From assembly GCA_945787015.1 (NCBI GenBank), contig CALZGM010000001.1, forward strand, positions 1 through 64,000: DNA of 64,000 nt. Direction: 5' to 3'. Below, one piece after another: positions 7,067-15,262 of the stretch. This stretch comes from an uncultured Roseburia sp. (GTDB lineage: Bacteria; Bacillota; Clostridia; Lachnospirales; Lachnospiraceae). The translations under genes were made by a program, and so were the position numbers. Numbering within the stretch: position 1 is the stretch's first letter; each line of letters starts with the position of its first letter. The notes beneath the pieces were generated by a model. That model had not been told where the DNA came from. It ran no database searches and saw only the letters and a program-made list of their open reading frames with translations.

Positions 7067-7657
7067 ATGGATTTTTCAAAATATAATATAGGCTTAGGAA
7101 TTACGGGCTCATTTTGTATGTTTGCCAGGGCAAGAAAGGAAGTACAGAGGTTAACGGACATGGGCGCAAATGTAATTCCGATTTTTTCATTTAATGCACA
7201 GACCTGTGATACCCGTTTCGGAAGTGCAAGGGATTATGTGGAGGGGATTTGTGAAATAACCGGAAACGAAGGCATCCGAACCATCTGTGCAGCGGAGCCG
7301 ATTGGACCGAATAATTTCTTGGATATCATGGTGATTGCACCCTGTACCGGAAATACCGTAGCGAAACTTTGCAACGGAATTACGGATACACCGGTCTTGA
7401 TGGCAACAAAGGCACATATGCGAAACGGGAAGCCGCTAGTGATTTCAATTTCAACGAATGATGCTTTAGGAGCTAATTTTAAGAATATCGGGATGCTGAT
7501 GAATATGAAAAATGTTTACTTTGTCCCGTTTGGACAGGATAATTACAAGAGTAAACCGAATTCGCTGATTGCAAAAATGGAACTTTTACCGGAGACGATT
7601 GAACTGGCCCTTACGGGGAAACAGATTCAGCCGGTGTTACAGAATCCGAACGAATAA
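7067..7657 (+). CDS. dpaB: Dipicolinate synthase subunit B (flavoprotein)
   Basis: Flavoprotein subunit of dipicolinate synthase. The 196-residue protein has the flavoprotein-family fold: GLGITGSFCMFARARKE at the N-terminus, a TCDTRFGSARDYVEGI segment, and DIMVIAPCTGNTVAKLCNGITDTPVLMATKAHMR, the usual FMN-binding region. The frame is open from 7034, inside dpaA, but GAAGGG at 7051-7056 points to ATG 7067. Coupled to dpaA (TAG at 7063-7065, next start two bases on), so both are made together. It confirms that the host forms endospores. Confidence 0.92.
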   Translation: MDFSKYNIGLGITGSFCMFARARKEVQRLTDMGANVIPIFSFNAQTCDTRFGSARDYVEGICEITGNEGIRTICAAEPIGPNNFLDIMVIAPCTGNTVAKLCNGITDTPVLMATKAHMRNGKPLVISISTNDALGANFKNIGMLMNMKNVYFVPFGQDNYKSKPNSLIAKMELLPETIELALTGKQIQPVLQNPNE

Positions 7658-7659
7658 TA

Positions 7660-7724
7660 AAAAAAAAGGGGCTGTTTTCAAAAGGAATCTCTCATATGGA
7701 GAGATGACCTTTCCGGAAACAGCC
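7660..7724. terminator. Bidirectional terminator between dpaB and the TSCPD gene
   Basis: GGCTGTTT (7670-7677) pairs with AAACAGCC (7717-7724), with further pairing inside (AGG/CCT and CTCTC/GAGAG). A run of A (7660-7667) precedes it and becomes a T-tract for the minus strand. A second hairpin, TAGAAAGT/ACTTTCTA (7740-7766), lies between it and the end of the minus-strand gene. Confidence 0.7.
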
Positions 7725-7783
7725 TTTCATTTAGAGCAATAGAAAGTTCGCAGAGCGTACTTTCTATCGTTTGGAATGGATAG

Positions 7784-8041
7784 TTACTGTTTGGATGCTT
7801 CTAAGGCTTCACGGCATGCGCGTGCAAGCTGGTCACCACAGGAAGTGCCGCGTCCGTTGCAGGAGATGCCTTTGATTTTGCTTTCCACTTCTTCAACGGT
7901 AAGCCCTTCTACTAATCTTGGAATAGCCTGTAAGTTACCATTGCAGCCACCGGTAAATTTTACGTTATGAACAACATTGCCTTCTAATTCCAACTCAATA
8001 AGAGAAGAACAGGTTCCTTTTGTTTTATATGTATATTTCAT
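7784..8041 (-). CDS. TSCPD domain protein, four-cysteine TIGR03905 type
   Basis: Small protein of 85 residues consisting of one TSCPD domain. This domain also occurs at the C-terminus of some B12-dependent ribonucleotide reductases, where its cysteines are thought to bind metal or act in redox. The four cysteines are visible: GTCSS, FTGGCNGN, ISCNGRG and TSCGDQLARA. The start is certain, with AGGAGGT eight bases before ATG. It has its own promoter (8098-8070) and ends against two hairpins. The function of free-standing members is not established, and its neighbours (dpaB, secA) do not suggest one. Confidence 0.88.
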   Translation of the reverse strand: MKYTYKTKGTCSSLIELELEGNVVHNVKFTGGCNGNLQAIPRLVEGLTVEEVESKIKGISCNGRGTSCGDQLARACREALEASKQ

Positions 8042-8069
8042 GTGAATACCTCCTTTTTCATCTTTTTAT

Positions 8070-8098
8070 AGTATACAAAGGAATGTTTCATTTCGCAA
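8070..8098 (-). promoter_or_regulatory. Promoter of the TSCPD gene
   Basis: On the minus strand TTGCGA (8098-8093) and TATACT (8075-8070) are 17 bp apart, close to the sigma-A consensus, leaving a leader of about 20 bases. Confidence 0.65.
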
Positions 8099-8137
8099 GC
8101 GTTAATAAAAAATTCACAAATCGTTTAATACTATTTG

Positions 8138-8166
8138 TTGAGATAAGCGGGAAAAAGTGTTACAAT
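8138..8166 (+). promoter_or_regulatory. Promoter of secA
   Basis: TTGAGA (8138-8143), a 17-bp spacer and TACAAT (8161-8166). It diverges from the TSCPD promoter about 40 bp away, leaving room for shared control. The secA leader is about 60 bases and shows no strong structure. Confidence 0.65.
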
Positions 8167-8232
8167 AAGACATTGTATGGACTTAAGAAGAAGAAAAAAT
8201 AAAATTTTGTTTTTAGATAGGAATGGAGATTT

Positions 8233-10800
8233 ATGAGCGTAATAACAAAAATATTTGGAACGCACAGTGAGCGTGAGCTAAAACGAATCTATCCAATTGT
8301 CGATAAGGTAGAGTCTTACCGGGATGGAATGATGCAGCTTTCTGATGAGGAGCTAAAAGCAAAGACAAAAGAGTATAAAGATAGACTGGCAAAGGGAGAG
8401 ACCTTAGACGACCTGCTCCCGGAAGCATATGCAACCGTACGTGAGGCTGCCAGACGTGTACTTGGAATGGAGCATTATCGCGTGCAGATTATCGGTGGTA
8501 TTATTTTGCATCAGGGACGTATTGCAGAGATGCGTACCGGTGAAGGTAAGACCCTGGTTTCAACCCTTCCTGCATACCTGAATGCCTTAGAGGGCAAAGG
8601 CGTGTGCATCGTTACGGTAAACGATTATCTTGCAAAACGTGACGCGGACTGGATGGGACAGGTTCACGAATTTTTAGGCTTGAAGGTAGGCGTTGTTTTA
8701 AATTCCATGAACAACGAGGAACGCCGGGAAGCTTATAACTGTGATATTACTTACATTACAAACAACGAACTTGGTTTTGATTATCTGCGTGATAACATGG
8801 TTATCTACAAGGAGCAGTTAGTACAGCGCGGTCTGCACTATGCCATCATCGATGAGGTAGACTCTGTTTTAATCGACGAGGCACGTACTCCGCTTATTAT
8901 TTCCGGACAGAGCGGAAAATCTACAAAGCTTTATGAGGCATGTGATATTCTCGCCAGACAGTTAAAGCGAGGCGAAGATGTTCCTGAATATTCTAAAATG
9001 GATGCCATTATGGGCGTAGAACAGGAAGAAACAGGTGACTTCGTTGTAAACGAGAAGGATAAGGTGGTAAACCTTACACAGGAAGGTGTCAGACGTGTTG
9101 AGCAGTTCTTTAACATTGAGAACCTTGCTGATCCGGAGAACCTTGAAATCCAGCACAATGTCATTTTGGCATTGCGTGCACACAACCTGATGTTTAAAGA
9201 CCAGGACTATGTTGTAAAAGATGACCAGGTTTTGATTGTTGACGAGTTTACCGGACGTATTATGCCGGGCCGTCGTTATTCCGATGGTTTGCATCAGGCA
9301 ATTGAAGCAAAAGAGCATGTAAAGGTAAAACGTGAAAGCAAGACACTCGCTACCATTACCTTCCAGAACTTCTTTAATAAATTTGAGAAAAAAGCCGGTA
9401 TGACAGGTACAGCCCTGACAGAGGAAGGAGAGTTCCGCGATATCTACGGAATGGATGTTATTGAAATTCCTACCAATAAGCCGGTGTTACGTCAGGATTT
9501 AAACGATGTCGTATACAAGACGAAAAAGGAAAAATATAAGGCCGTTGTAGAGTCTGTAAAAGCGGCACATGCAAAGGGACAGCCGGTATTGGTTGGTACG
9601 ATTAACATTGATACATCCGAGCTTTTGAGCGGAATGTTAAAACGGGAAGGAATCCCACATACGGTATTGAATGCGAAGTTCCATGAAATGGAAGCAGAAA
9701 TCGTTGCTGCAGCCGGAGCGGCCGGAGCAGTTACCATTGCAACCAATATGGCCGGTCGTGGTACCGATATTAAGCTGGATGAGGAAGCAAGAGCAGCAGG
9801 TGGTTTAAAGATTATCGGTACAGAGCGTCACGAATCCAGACGAATTGATAACCAGTTACGTGGACGTTCCGGACGTCAGGGAGACCCGGGAGAATCCCAG
9901 TTCTTTATTTCCCTTGAAGATGATTTGATGCGTCTGTTTGGTTCTGAAACTTTGATTGATACCTTTAATAAGCTTCGAATTCCGGAAGGCGAGCAGATTG
10001 AGCACAAGATGCTTACCAATACCATTGAAAAAGCACAGAAAAAGATTGAAAGCAATAACTTTGCAATCAGAAAGAATCTGTTGGAATATGATCAGGTAAT
10101 GAATGATCAGAGAGAAATCATTTATGCAGAGCGTCTGCGTGTGTTAAATGGAGAAAGCATGCGCGATGTCATTTATAAAATGATTACAGACCGTGTGGAA
10201 AGCTGCGTTGATACCTGTATTTCTAATGAAATTTCGAAGGAAGAATGGAACTTAAGTGAATTAAACCAGCTGCTCCTTCCGCTGATTCCATTAGAACCGG
10301 TGACGGAGAAAATGGTTTCTGATATTAAAAATAATAAAGAGTTAAAGCATGTTTTAAAGGAAAAGGCAGTAAAACTGTACGAAGCCAAGGAAACAGAGTT
10401 CCCGGAAGCAGAACAGTTCCGTGAACTGGAACGTGTCGTATTACTGAAAGTAATTGACCGTAAGTGGATGGACCACATTGATGATATGGAGCAGCTCCGC
10501 CAGGGTATCGGTCTGCAGGCTTATGGACAGAGAGATCCGCTGGTAGAATATAAAATGGCCGGCTATGACATGTTTGATGACTTAATTGCAAATATTCAGG
10601 AAGATACCATCCGTCTGCTTTACCATGTGAAGATTGAGCAGAAGGTAGAACGTGAGCAGGTTGCAAAAGTGACCGGAACCAATAAGGATGAGACTGCACT
10701 GAAAGAGCCGAAAAAGCGTGAAAATGCAAAAATTTATCCAAATGATCCTTGCCCATGTGGAAGTGGAAAGAAATATAAACAGTGTTGTGGTAGAAAATAA
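8233..10800 (+). CDS. secA: Preprotein translocase ATPase SecA
   Basis: Motor of the general secretion pathway; it pushes unfolded preproteins through SecYEG at the cytoplasmic membrane. The 855-residue protein is full length for Gram-positive SecA. Walker A is at 103-107 (GEGKT), followed by [20 protein letters not shown] (DEAD-type Walker B), the preprotein cross-linking region, [11 protein letters not shown] and the [11 protein letters not shown] arginine-finger motif. The C-terminal zinc tail [18 protein letters not shown], which binds SecB or ribosomes in other bacteria, is intact. GGAG lies at 8225-8228. It is a single gene with its own promoter. The secreted galactanase and lipoproteins in this window are presumably among its clients. 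Confidence 0.97.
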   Translation: MSVITKIFGTHSERELKRIYPIVDKVESYRDGMMQLSDEELKAKTKEYKDRLAKGETLDDLLPEAYATVREAARRVLGMEHYRVQIIGGIILHQGRIAEMRTGEGKTLVSTLPAYLNALEGKGVCIVTVNDYLAKRDADWMGQVHEFLGLKVGVVLNSMNNEERREAYNCDITYITNNELGFDYLRDNMVIYKEQLVQRGLHYAIIDEVDSVLIDEARTPLIISGQSGKSTKLYEACDILARQLKRGEDVPEYSKMDAIMGVEQEETGDFVVNEKDKVVNLTQEGVRRVEQFFNIENLADPENLEIQHNVILALRAHNLMFKDQDYVVKDDQVLIVDEFTGRIMPGRRYSDGLHQAIEAKEHVKVKRESKTLATITFQNFFNKFEKKAGMTGTALTEEGEFRDIYGMDVIEIPTNKPVLRQDLNDVVYKTKKEKYKAVVESVKAAHAKGQPVLVGTINIDTSELLSGMLKREGIPHTVLNAKFHEMEAEIVAAAGAAGAVTIATNMAGRGTDIKLDEEARAAGGLKIIGTERHESRRIDNQLRGRSGRQGDPGESQFFISLEDDLMRLFGSETLIDTFNKLRIPEGEQIEHKMLTNTIEKAQKKIESNNFAIRKNLLEYDQVMNDQREIIYAERLRVLNGESMRDVIYKMITDRVESCVDTCISNEISKEEWNLSELNQLLLPLIPLEPVTEKMVSDIKNNKELKHVLKEKAVKLYEAKETEFPEAEQFRELERVVLLKVIDRKWMDHIDDMEQLRQGIGLQAYGQRDPLVEYKMAGYDMFDDLIANIQEDTIRLLYHVKIEQKVEREQVAKVTGTNKDETALKEPKKRENAKIYPNDPCPCGSGKKYKQCCGRK

Positions 10801-10813
10801 AATGTGGTATGAT
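10785..10813 (+). promoter_or_regulatory. Extended -10 promoter before the phosphohexomutase
   Basis: TTGTGG (10785-10790), 17 bp and TATGAT (10808-10813), with TG one base before the -10 hexamer. The -35 element lies in the last codons of secA. Confidence 0.5.
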
Positions 10814-10864
10814 ATGGGAAGAAGGTAACAGACTTTCCAAATAAGAAGAAGGTGGGTGTTGACA

Positions 10865-12547
10865 ATGTTTTTAGATGATTACAAACGTTGGATGAATGCA
10901 GATTTAGAGGATTCTGCATTAAAAGCAGAACTGGAATCCATCGAAGGAAATGAAGAAGAAATCAAGGATCGTTTTGCAGTAGCACTTAAATTTGGTACAG
11001 CAGGTTTACGAGGGGTGTTGGGAGCCGGTTCTAACCGTATGAATATTTATGTAGTTCGTCAGGCAACACAAGGACTTGCAAACTGGGTGAAGACTCAGGG
11101 CGGCAATCAGTTAGTAGCAATCAGTTATGACAGCCGTATTAACAGTGATGTGTTTGCAAAGACAGCTGCCTGTGTATTGGCTGCAAACGGAATTAAAGTT
11201 CGTATTTATGATGCATTAATGCCGGTGCCTGCACTTAGCTTTGCGACACGTTACTATCAGGCAAACGCAGGTATTATGGTTACGGCATCCCACAATCCGG
11301 CAAAATATAATGGCTACAAAGCATATGGTCCGGATGGCTGTCAGATGACAGATGAAGCTGCAGATATCGTTTATGCGGAAATTCAGAAAACGGATATCCT
11401 GACAGGTGCAAAATTAATCTCTTTTGAAGAAGGTATGGAAAAGGGACTGATTGCATACGTTGGGGATGATTGTAAAGAAGCTCTTTACGATGCAATTAAG
11501 GCTCGCAGCGTACGTCCCGGTATCTGTAAGACAGCCGGATTAAAACTTGTGTATTCTCCACTTAACGGTTCCGGTTTGGTTCCGGTTATGAGAGTATTAA
11601 AGGATATTGGTATCGACGATATTACCATCGTTCCGGAACAGCAGTATCCGGATGGAAACTTCCCGACCTGTCCATATCCGAACCCGGAGATTTTTGAAGC
11701 ACTTCGCTTAGGACTTGAACTGGCAAAGAAATCCGGAGCAGACTTAATGTTAGCAACAGACCCGGATGCAGACCGTGTCGGTATCGCCATGAAGTGCCCG
11801 GATGGTACATATGAACTTGTTTCCGGTAATGAAGTGGGTGTTCTTTTATTAGATTATATCTGTGCAGCACGTATTGAAAACGGTACGATGCCGGAGCGGG
11901 CAGTTGCTGTAAAATCCATTGTTTCTACACCACTTGCTGATGCGGTAGCAAAAAATTACGGCGTAGAACTTCGAAGTGTATTAACCGGATTTAAGTGGAT
12001 TGGTGACCAGATTGCGAATCTTGAGGCAGCAGGCGAAGTTGACCGCTTTATCTTTGGTTTCGAAGAAAGCTACGGATATCTTGCAGGTCCATATGTAAGA
12101 GATAAAGATGCGATTATCGGTTCTATGCTGATTTGCGAAATGGCAGCTTATTACAGAAGCATTGGTTCTTCCATCAAGCAGCGCTTGGAAGAAATTTATG
12201 AAAAATATGGCCGTTACTTAAATAAAGTAGACAGCTTTGAATTCCCTGGATTATCCGGTATGGATAAGATGACCGGTATTATGGATGATTTACGTAAGAA
12301 TCCACCGGCAGAAATCGGCGGTTATGCGGTTGTAAGAGTAATAGACTATAAGAAACCGGAAGAAACAGGACTTCCGGCAGCTAACGTTTTAATTTACAAA
12401 TTAGACGGTGGCGCAGAAGTAATCGTTCGTCCTTCCGGAACAGAGCCAAAGATTAAGACCTATTTCACCACATTAGGAAAAGACTTGGCAGAAGCACAGG
12501 CACAGAAGGATAAACTGGCAGAAGCTTTAAAACCAATTTTTGCATAA
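10865..12547 (+). CDS. Phosphoglucomutase / phosphomannomutase
   Basis: Interconverts hexose 1- and 6-phosphates in the cytoplasm, probably glucose 1-P and 6-P, supplying glucose 1-phosphate for nucleotide sugars such as the dTDP-rhamnose made downstream. About 560 residues, typical of the alpha-D-phosphohexomutase family. Visible are GTAGLRGVLGAGSNRMN near the N-terminus, the phosphoserine loop TASHNPAKYNGYK, the metal loop DPDADRVG, the sugar loop GFEESYGY and the phosphate-binding RPSGTEPKIK. The open frame begins at GTG 10856, but the ribosome site AAGGTGG lies directly before it, so ATG 10865 is the likely start. A strong terminator follows. Substrate preference (glucose or mannose) cannot be read from the sequence. 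Confidence 0.9.
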   Translation: MFLDDYKRWMNADLEDSALKAELESIEGNEEEIKDRFAVALKFGTAGLRGVLGAGSNRMNIYVVRQATQGLANWVKTQGGNQLVAISYDSRINSDVFAKTAACVLAANGIKVRIYDALMPVPALSFATRYYQANAGIMVTASHNPAKYNGYKAYGPDGCQMTDEAADIVYAEIQKTDILTGAKLISFEEGMEKGLIAYVGDDCKEALYDAIKARSVRPGICKTAGLKLVYSPLNGSGLVPVMRVLKDIGIDDITIVPEQQYPDGNFPTCPYPNPEIFEALRLGLELAKKSGADLMLATDPDADRVGIAMKCPDGTYELVSGNEVGVLLLDYICAARIENGTMPERAVAVKSIVSTPLADAVAKNYGVELRSVLTGFKWIGDQIANLEAAGEVDRFIFGFEESYGYLAGPYVRDKDAIIGSMLICEMAAYYRSIGSSIKQRLEEIYEKYGRYLNKVDSFEFPGLSGMDKMTGIMDDLRKNPPAEIGGYAVVRVIDYKKPEETGLPAANVLIYKLDGGAEVIVRPSGTEPKIKTYFTTLGKDLAEAQAQKDKLAEALKPIFA

Positions 12548-12559
12548 TGGAATAATAGA

Positions 12560-12593
12560 CCCCGGACTTCGTTGGAAGTCTGGGGCTTTTTTT
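12560..12593 (+). terminator. Rho-independent terminator
   Basis: CCCCGGACTTC and GAAGTCTGGGG pair (one G-T) around the loop GTTG and are followed by C and seven T. Canonical and strong. Confidence 0.92.
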
Positions 12594-12710
12594 CTGAAAA
12601 CTTTCTCATAATAATGATGATAAGGGTAAAAATAATCTTAAGAAATTTTTGAAACATATTAGAAGCGATAAGAGTCTAATCTAATAGAGAAAGATGAAGT
12701 GAGGAACGAA

Positions 12711-13547
12711 ATGAGAAAGAATGAAAAAACGATTATAATTTTTACCCTTTTAAGCAGCTTTATTCTTTTTACACTATTGGCTGGAATGTACTTTCATAAG
12801 TTGTCAGAAAAAAATGAGGGAGAGGCACAGGAACAACAGACGAAGCCCCAAGAATTCGGTGAAACAGAAAACGGCACAGAAGAGGTCAATGAGACCGGGA
12901 TTCATGACTCGGAAATTAACATCGGGGCAGCTGAAACAGACATGACAGAGCAGGAAAAATTGGATTCTGAGACAGTGGACGTAGTGGAAGAGAATGATTT
13001 CGCAGATACTTTGTTTGTGGGCGATTCGCGAACAATTGGGCTTATGGAGTACGGAAATATCGAACATGCAACCTTTTTTGCTGATAAGGGAATGTCTGTT
13101 TTCCGCCTGGAAAAAAAGCAGGTACCGGTTCCGGATTTGGGAAAAGTAAGTTTTTATGAATTGTTGGAGAAGAAAAAATTCAGCAAGATATATTTTATGT
13201 TGGGAATGAACGAATTGGGCTATCCTTTTGAAAGTATTGAGAAAAAATATCAGGAAGTCCTAAGTAACATAATCGAGAAACAAGAGGGAGCAGTAATTTA
13301 TTTATGCGCAAATCTGCATGTGACAGCAGAACAGTCACAAAAGGACGAAATTTATAACAATGTGAATATCAATCGTGTCAATGAGATGATTGCAAGTCTT
13401 GCCGATAATGAAACCACCTTTTATATAGATGTAAATGAGTTGTTTGATGATGAAAACGGCTGCTTATCATCCGAATACGCCAGCGACCACTTCCATGTTT
13501 GGGGAAAATACTACGCGGACTGGGTGGAGTGGCTGCGGGGGAAGTAA
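12711..13547 (+). CDS. Membrane-anchored SGNH/GDSL hydrolase family protein
   Basis: Extracytoplasmic esterase-like protein of 278 residues. One N-terminal membrane segment (about 8-27) is followed by an acidic Glu/Thr-rich linker (30-95) and an SGNH domain. Block I is LFVGDSRTIG with Ser106, block III is MLGMNELG, and block V is SDHFH with Asp259 and His262, so the catalytic triad looks complete. The family removes acyl groups from polysaccharides or peptidoglycan; the substrate here is unknown. GTGAGG (12699-12704) serves ATG 12711, although the frame is also open from GTG 12699. I see no confident promoter in the 117 bp after the preceding terminator. Confidence 0.82.
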   Translation: MRKNEKTIIIFTLLSSFILFTLLAGMYFHKLSEKNEGEAQEQQTKPQEFGETENGTEEVNETGIHDSEINIGAAETDMTEQEKLDSETVDVVEENDFADTLFVGDSRTIGLMEYGNIEHATFFADKGMSVFRLEKKQVPVPDLGKVSFYELLEKKKFSKIYFMLGMNELGYPFESIEKKYQEVLSNIIEKQEGAVIYLCANLHVTAEQSQKDEIYNNVNINRVNEMIASLADNETTFYIDVNELFDDENGCLSSEYASDHFHVWGKYYADWVEWLRGK

Positions 13548-13548
13548 G

Positions 13549-13660
13549 TATTTAGCTCAGTAATTGGATTTTTAAAAGTGTATATCAGAGAAAAAGAAAA
13601 TTAGGAAGCATATCTTTTTCTCAAGTTTACACTTTGAAAATCAATTACTGCAGCTAAATA
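13549..13660. repeat. Long imperfect palindrome (hairpin 1)
   Basis: The sequence from TATTTAGCT (13549) to AGCTAAATA (13660) folds back on itself almost completely. The outer arms are about 33 bp with a few bulges; an inner stem GAGAAAAAGA/TCTTTTTCTC tops it. It starts two bases after the stop codon of the SGNH gene. TATTTAGCT recurs inverted at 13812-13820, so the whole 13549-13820 gap is bounded by matching inverted ends. It would end transcription or protect the mRNA 3' end. Confidence 0.7.
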
Positions 13661-13705
13661 TAAGCTTTCGGGGCTTACAAAGCTTTAAAAGATATATTTG
13701 CTGCA

Positions 13706-13809
13706 GAATTTAATTTATCGTTACGTATATTGAAGAGAGAAAGAGACGAACATTTTTCTGTTCGTCTCTTTCTCTCTTCCTCAATATACGAAACAATAAA
13801 TCTAAATTC
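13706..13809. terminator. Long perfect-like hairpin 2 between convergent genes
   Basis: GAATTTA (13706) to TAAATTC (13809) forms a hairpin with arms of about 48 bp. The core GAGAGAAAGAGACGAACA pairs without error around a short T-rich loop. It lies between the convergent SGNH hydrolase and phosphofructokinase genes and can terminate both directions. It is far longer than an ordinary terminator stem. Confidence 0.7.
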
Positions 13810-13823
13810 TTAGCTAAATACCC

Positions 13824-15071
13824 CTACTTCTGATACAATTCCTTCGGTGTATACAAATGTCTAGGAATACCGTCTACCATAACCGGTGATACATCACCTT
13901 GAATGAGAGGTGTTACATAGGAAATAAATTCTTCTGTTACATATGTGCCATCTTTGGTAATCCATTCGCGTGGTACGCATTTTTCGTCATTGGCAATCTT
14001 ATGTACATTCTTAACTTCTGTCTGACACTGATATGGGTCTTCAGAAGTTCGCTCTAATGTAACCATTACACCGGAATCGCCTTCGTCAGCAGCTTTGACA
14101 GCAGCGCCACCAACCTGATATGCTTCCAAAATATCAACACGGGATGCAAGGTGAGAGCCTGCTCTCTGTAATGTGCTAAGTTCAATAGCACGGGTTTTGG
14201 CACCTAATTCACCGGCAATAAAGCTTGCCAGATAGGAGGCTGTTCCTGAAAGCTGTTTGTGTCCGAATGCATCAACAAAATCAACACTATTTCCAAGTTC
14301 GCAGACGTAGCGGCCGTCTGCAATACGGATTCCTTCTGAAACGGCAACAACTACAGAGGTTTTTTTGGTTAAGAGCTTTTTCACTTTTTCTTTAAAATCC
14401 TGAAGATCAAAGGGTACTTCCGGAAGATAAATCATATCAGGGCCATTGCAGTCTTCACATTTAGAGAGCGCTGCAGAACCTGTAAGCCAGCCGGCGTTAC
14501 GTCCCATAATTTCTACAATAGTAACAAGACCTTTTGAATATTCGAGACAGAAACTGTCACGGATAATTTCCTTCATAGATGTTCCGATATATTTAGCTGC
14601 ACTACCAAAACCAGGAGTATGGTCTGTTAATGCAAGGTCGTTATCGATTGTTTTTGGACAACCAACAAAACGTGTTTGATGTCCGGTCACGATGGCATAA
14701 TCAGATAACTTTTTGATTGTATCCATAGAATCATTACCACCGATGTAGATAAATGCTTCGATATCTAATTTGTCAAGAATTGCAAAAATTTTTTCATAGA
14801 GTTCCTTGTCCTGATGGATTTCAGGCAATTTGTAACGGCAAGAACCTAAGAAAGCGGCTGGTGTTCTTTTTAATAGCTCTACATCAAGACCGGTCTGAAT
14901 GTAATCAGATAAATCTAAATATTTTTCTTCCATTAAGCCCTGAATTCCATGAAGCATACCGTATACTTTACCTGCTCCACGGTCAATAGCAGTACGATAA
15001 ACACCTGCAAGACTGGAATTAATAGCTGCGGTTGGACCACCTGACTGTCCAACGATGACATTTCGTTTCAT
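13824..15071 (-). CDS. Pyrophosphate-dependent 6-phosphofructokinase
   Basis: Makes fructose 1,6-bisphosphate in glycolysis and probably uses pyrophosphate rather than ATP. The 415-residue protein has GQSGGPTAAINSS (phosphate loop), YIGGNDSMDT and GCPKTIDNDL. The residues that separate donors are visible: Asp114, where ATP enzymes have Gly (E. coli position 104), and Lys140, where they have Gly (position 124). Both mark PPi-dependent enzymes, which run reversibly. Position 113 is Asn, as in one PPi-PFK subgroup. Translation starts at ATG 15071 after AGGAGG; an upstream ATG at 15095 lies before that site. The leader has a dyad, ATATAATTC/GAATTATAT (15094-15124). Confidence 0.9.
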   Translation of the reverse strand: MKRNVIVGQSGGPTAAINSSLAGVYRTAIDRGAGKVYGMLHGIQGLMEEKYLDLSDYIQTGLDVELLKRTPAAFLGSCRYKLPEIHQDKELYEKIFAILDKLDIEAFIYIGGNDSMDTIKKLSDYAIVTGHQTRFVGCPKTIDNDLALTDHTPGFGSAAKYIGTSMKEIIRDSFCLEYSKGLVTIVEIMGRNAGWLTGSAALSKCEDCNGPDMIYLPEVPFDLQDFKEKVKKLLTKKTSVVVAVSEGIRIADGRYVCELGNSVDFVDAFGHKQLSGTASYLASFIAGELGAKTRAIELSTLQRAGSHLASRVDILEAYQVGGAAVKAADEGDSGVMVTLERTSEDPYQCQTEVKNVHKIANDEKCVPREWITKDGTYVTEEFISYVTPLIQGDVSPVMVDGIPRHLYTPKELYQK

Positions 15072-15137
15072 GTAAATACCTCCTCCTATCGTCATATAAT
15101 TCCGAAAGATTCGTAGAATTATATGTAGCTATCTGTA

Positions 15138-15166
15138 ATTTTACTATATTATTCAGATAATTTCCA
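15138..15166 (-). promoter_or_regulatory. Possible promoter of the phosphofructokinase gene
   Basis: On the minus strand TGGAAA (15166-15161), 17 bp and TAAAAT (15143-15138). The -35 element overlaps one arm of the palindrome at 15161-15182. Confidence 0.4.
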
Positions 15167-15182
15167 CAGGTTTTTGTGGAAA
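15161..15182. promoter_or_regulatory. Palindrome between divergent promoters, possible operator
   Basis: TTTCCACA (15161-15168) and TGTGGAAA (15175-15182) form an 8-bp inverted repeat with a 6-bp gap. It covers the -35 region of the leftward phosphofructokinase promoter and lies about 25 bp upstream of the rightward extended -10 (TG-T-TATGAT, 15207-15215) of the flavoprotein operon, so one regulator could act on both. Confidence 0.5.
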
Positions 15183-15206
15183 AGAATGGAAGTAGAAATA
15201 GAAAAG

Positions 15207-15215
15207 TGTTATGAT
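15207..15215 (+). promoter_or_regulatory. Extended -10 promoter of the flavoprotein-aconitase X operon
   Basis: TG-T-TATGAT is an extended -10 element; the -35 region 17 bp upstream (TGGAAG) is poor, which suggests dependence on an activator or on the extended motif. The gene starts 48 bp downstream after GAGGGGGAAAGA. Confidence 0.45.
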
Positions 15216-15262
15216 GAGAAAGGAGTTTATGATACAAAAAAAGAAAATGAGGGGGAAAGAAC

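Noticed and set aside
13549-13820. MITE or other mobile element with TATTTAGCT ends
   Set aside because: The inverted ends are only nine bases, the flanks show no target duplication, and the inside is explained by two hairpins. Copies elsewhere in the genome would revive the idea.
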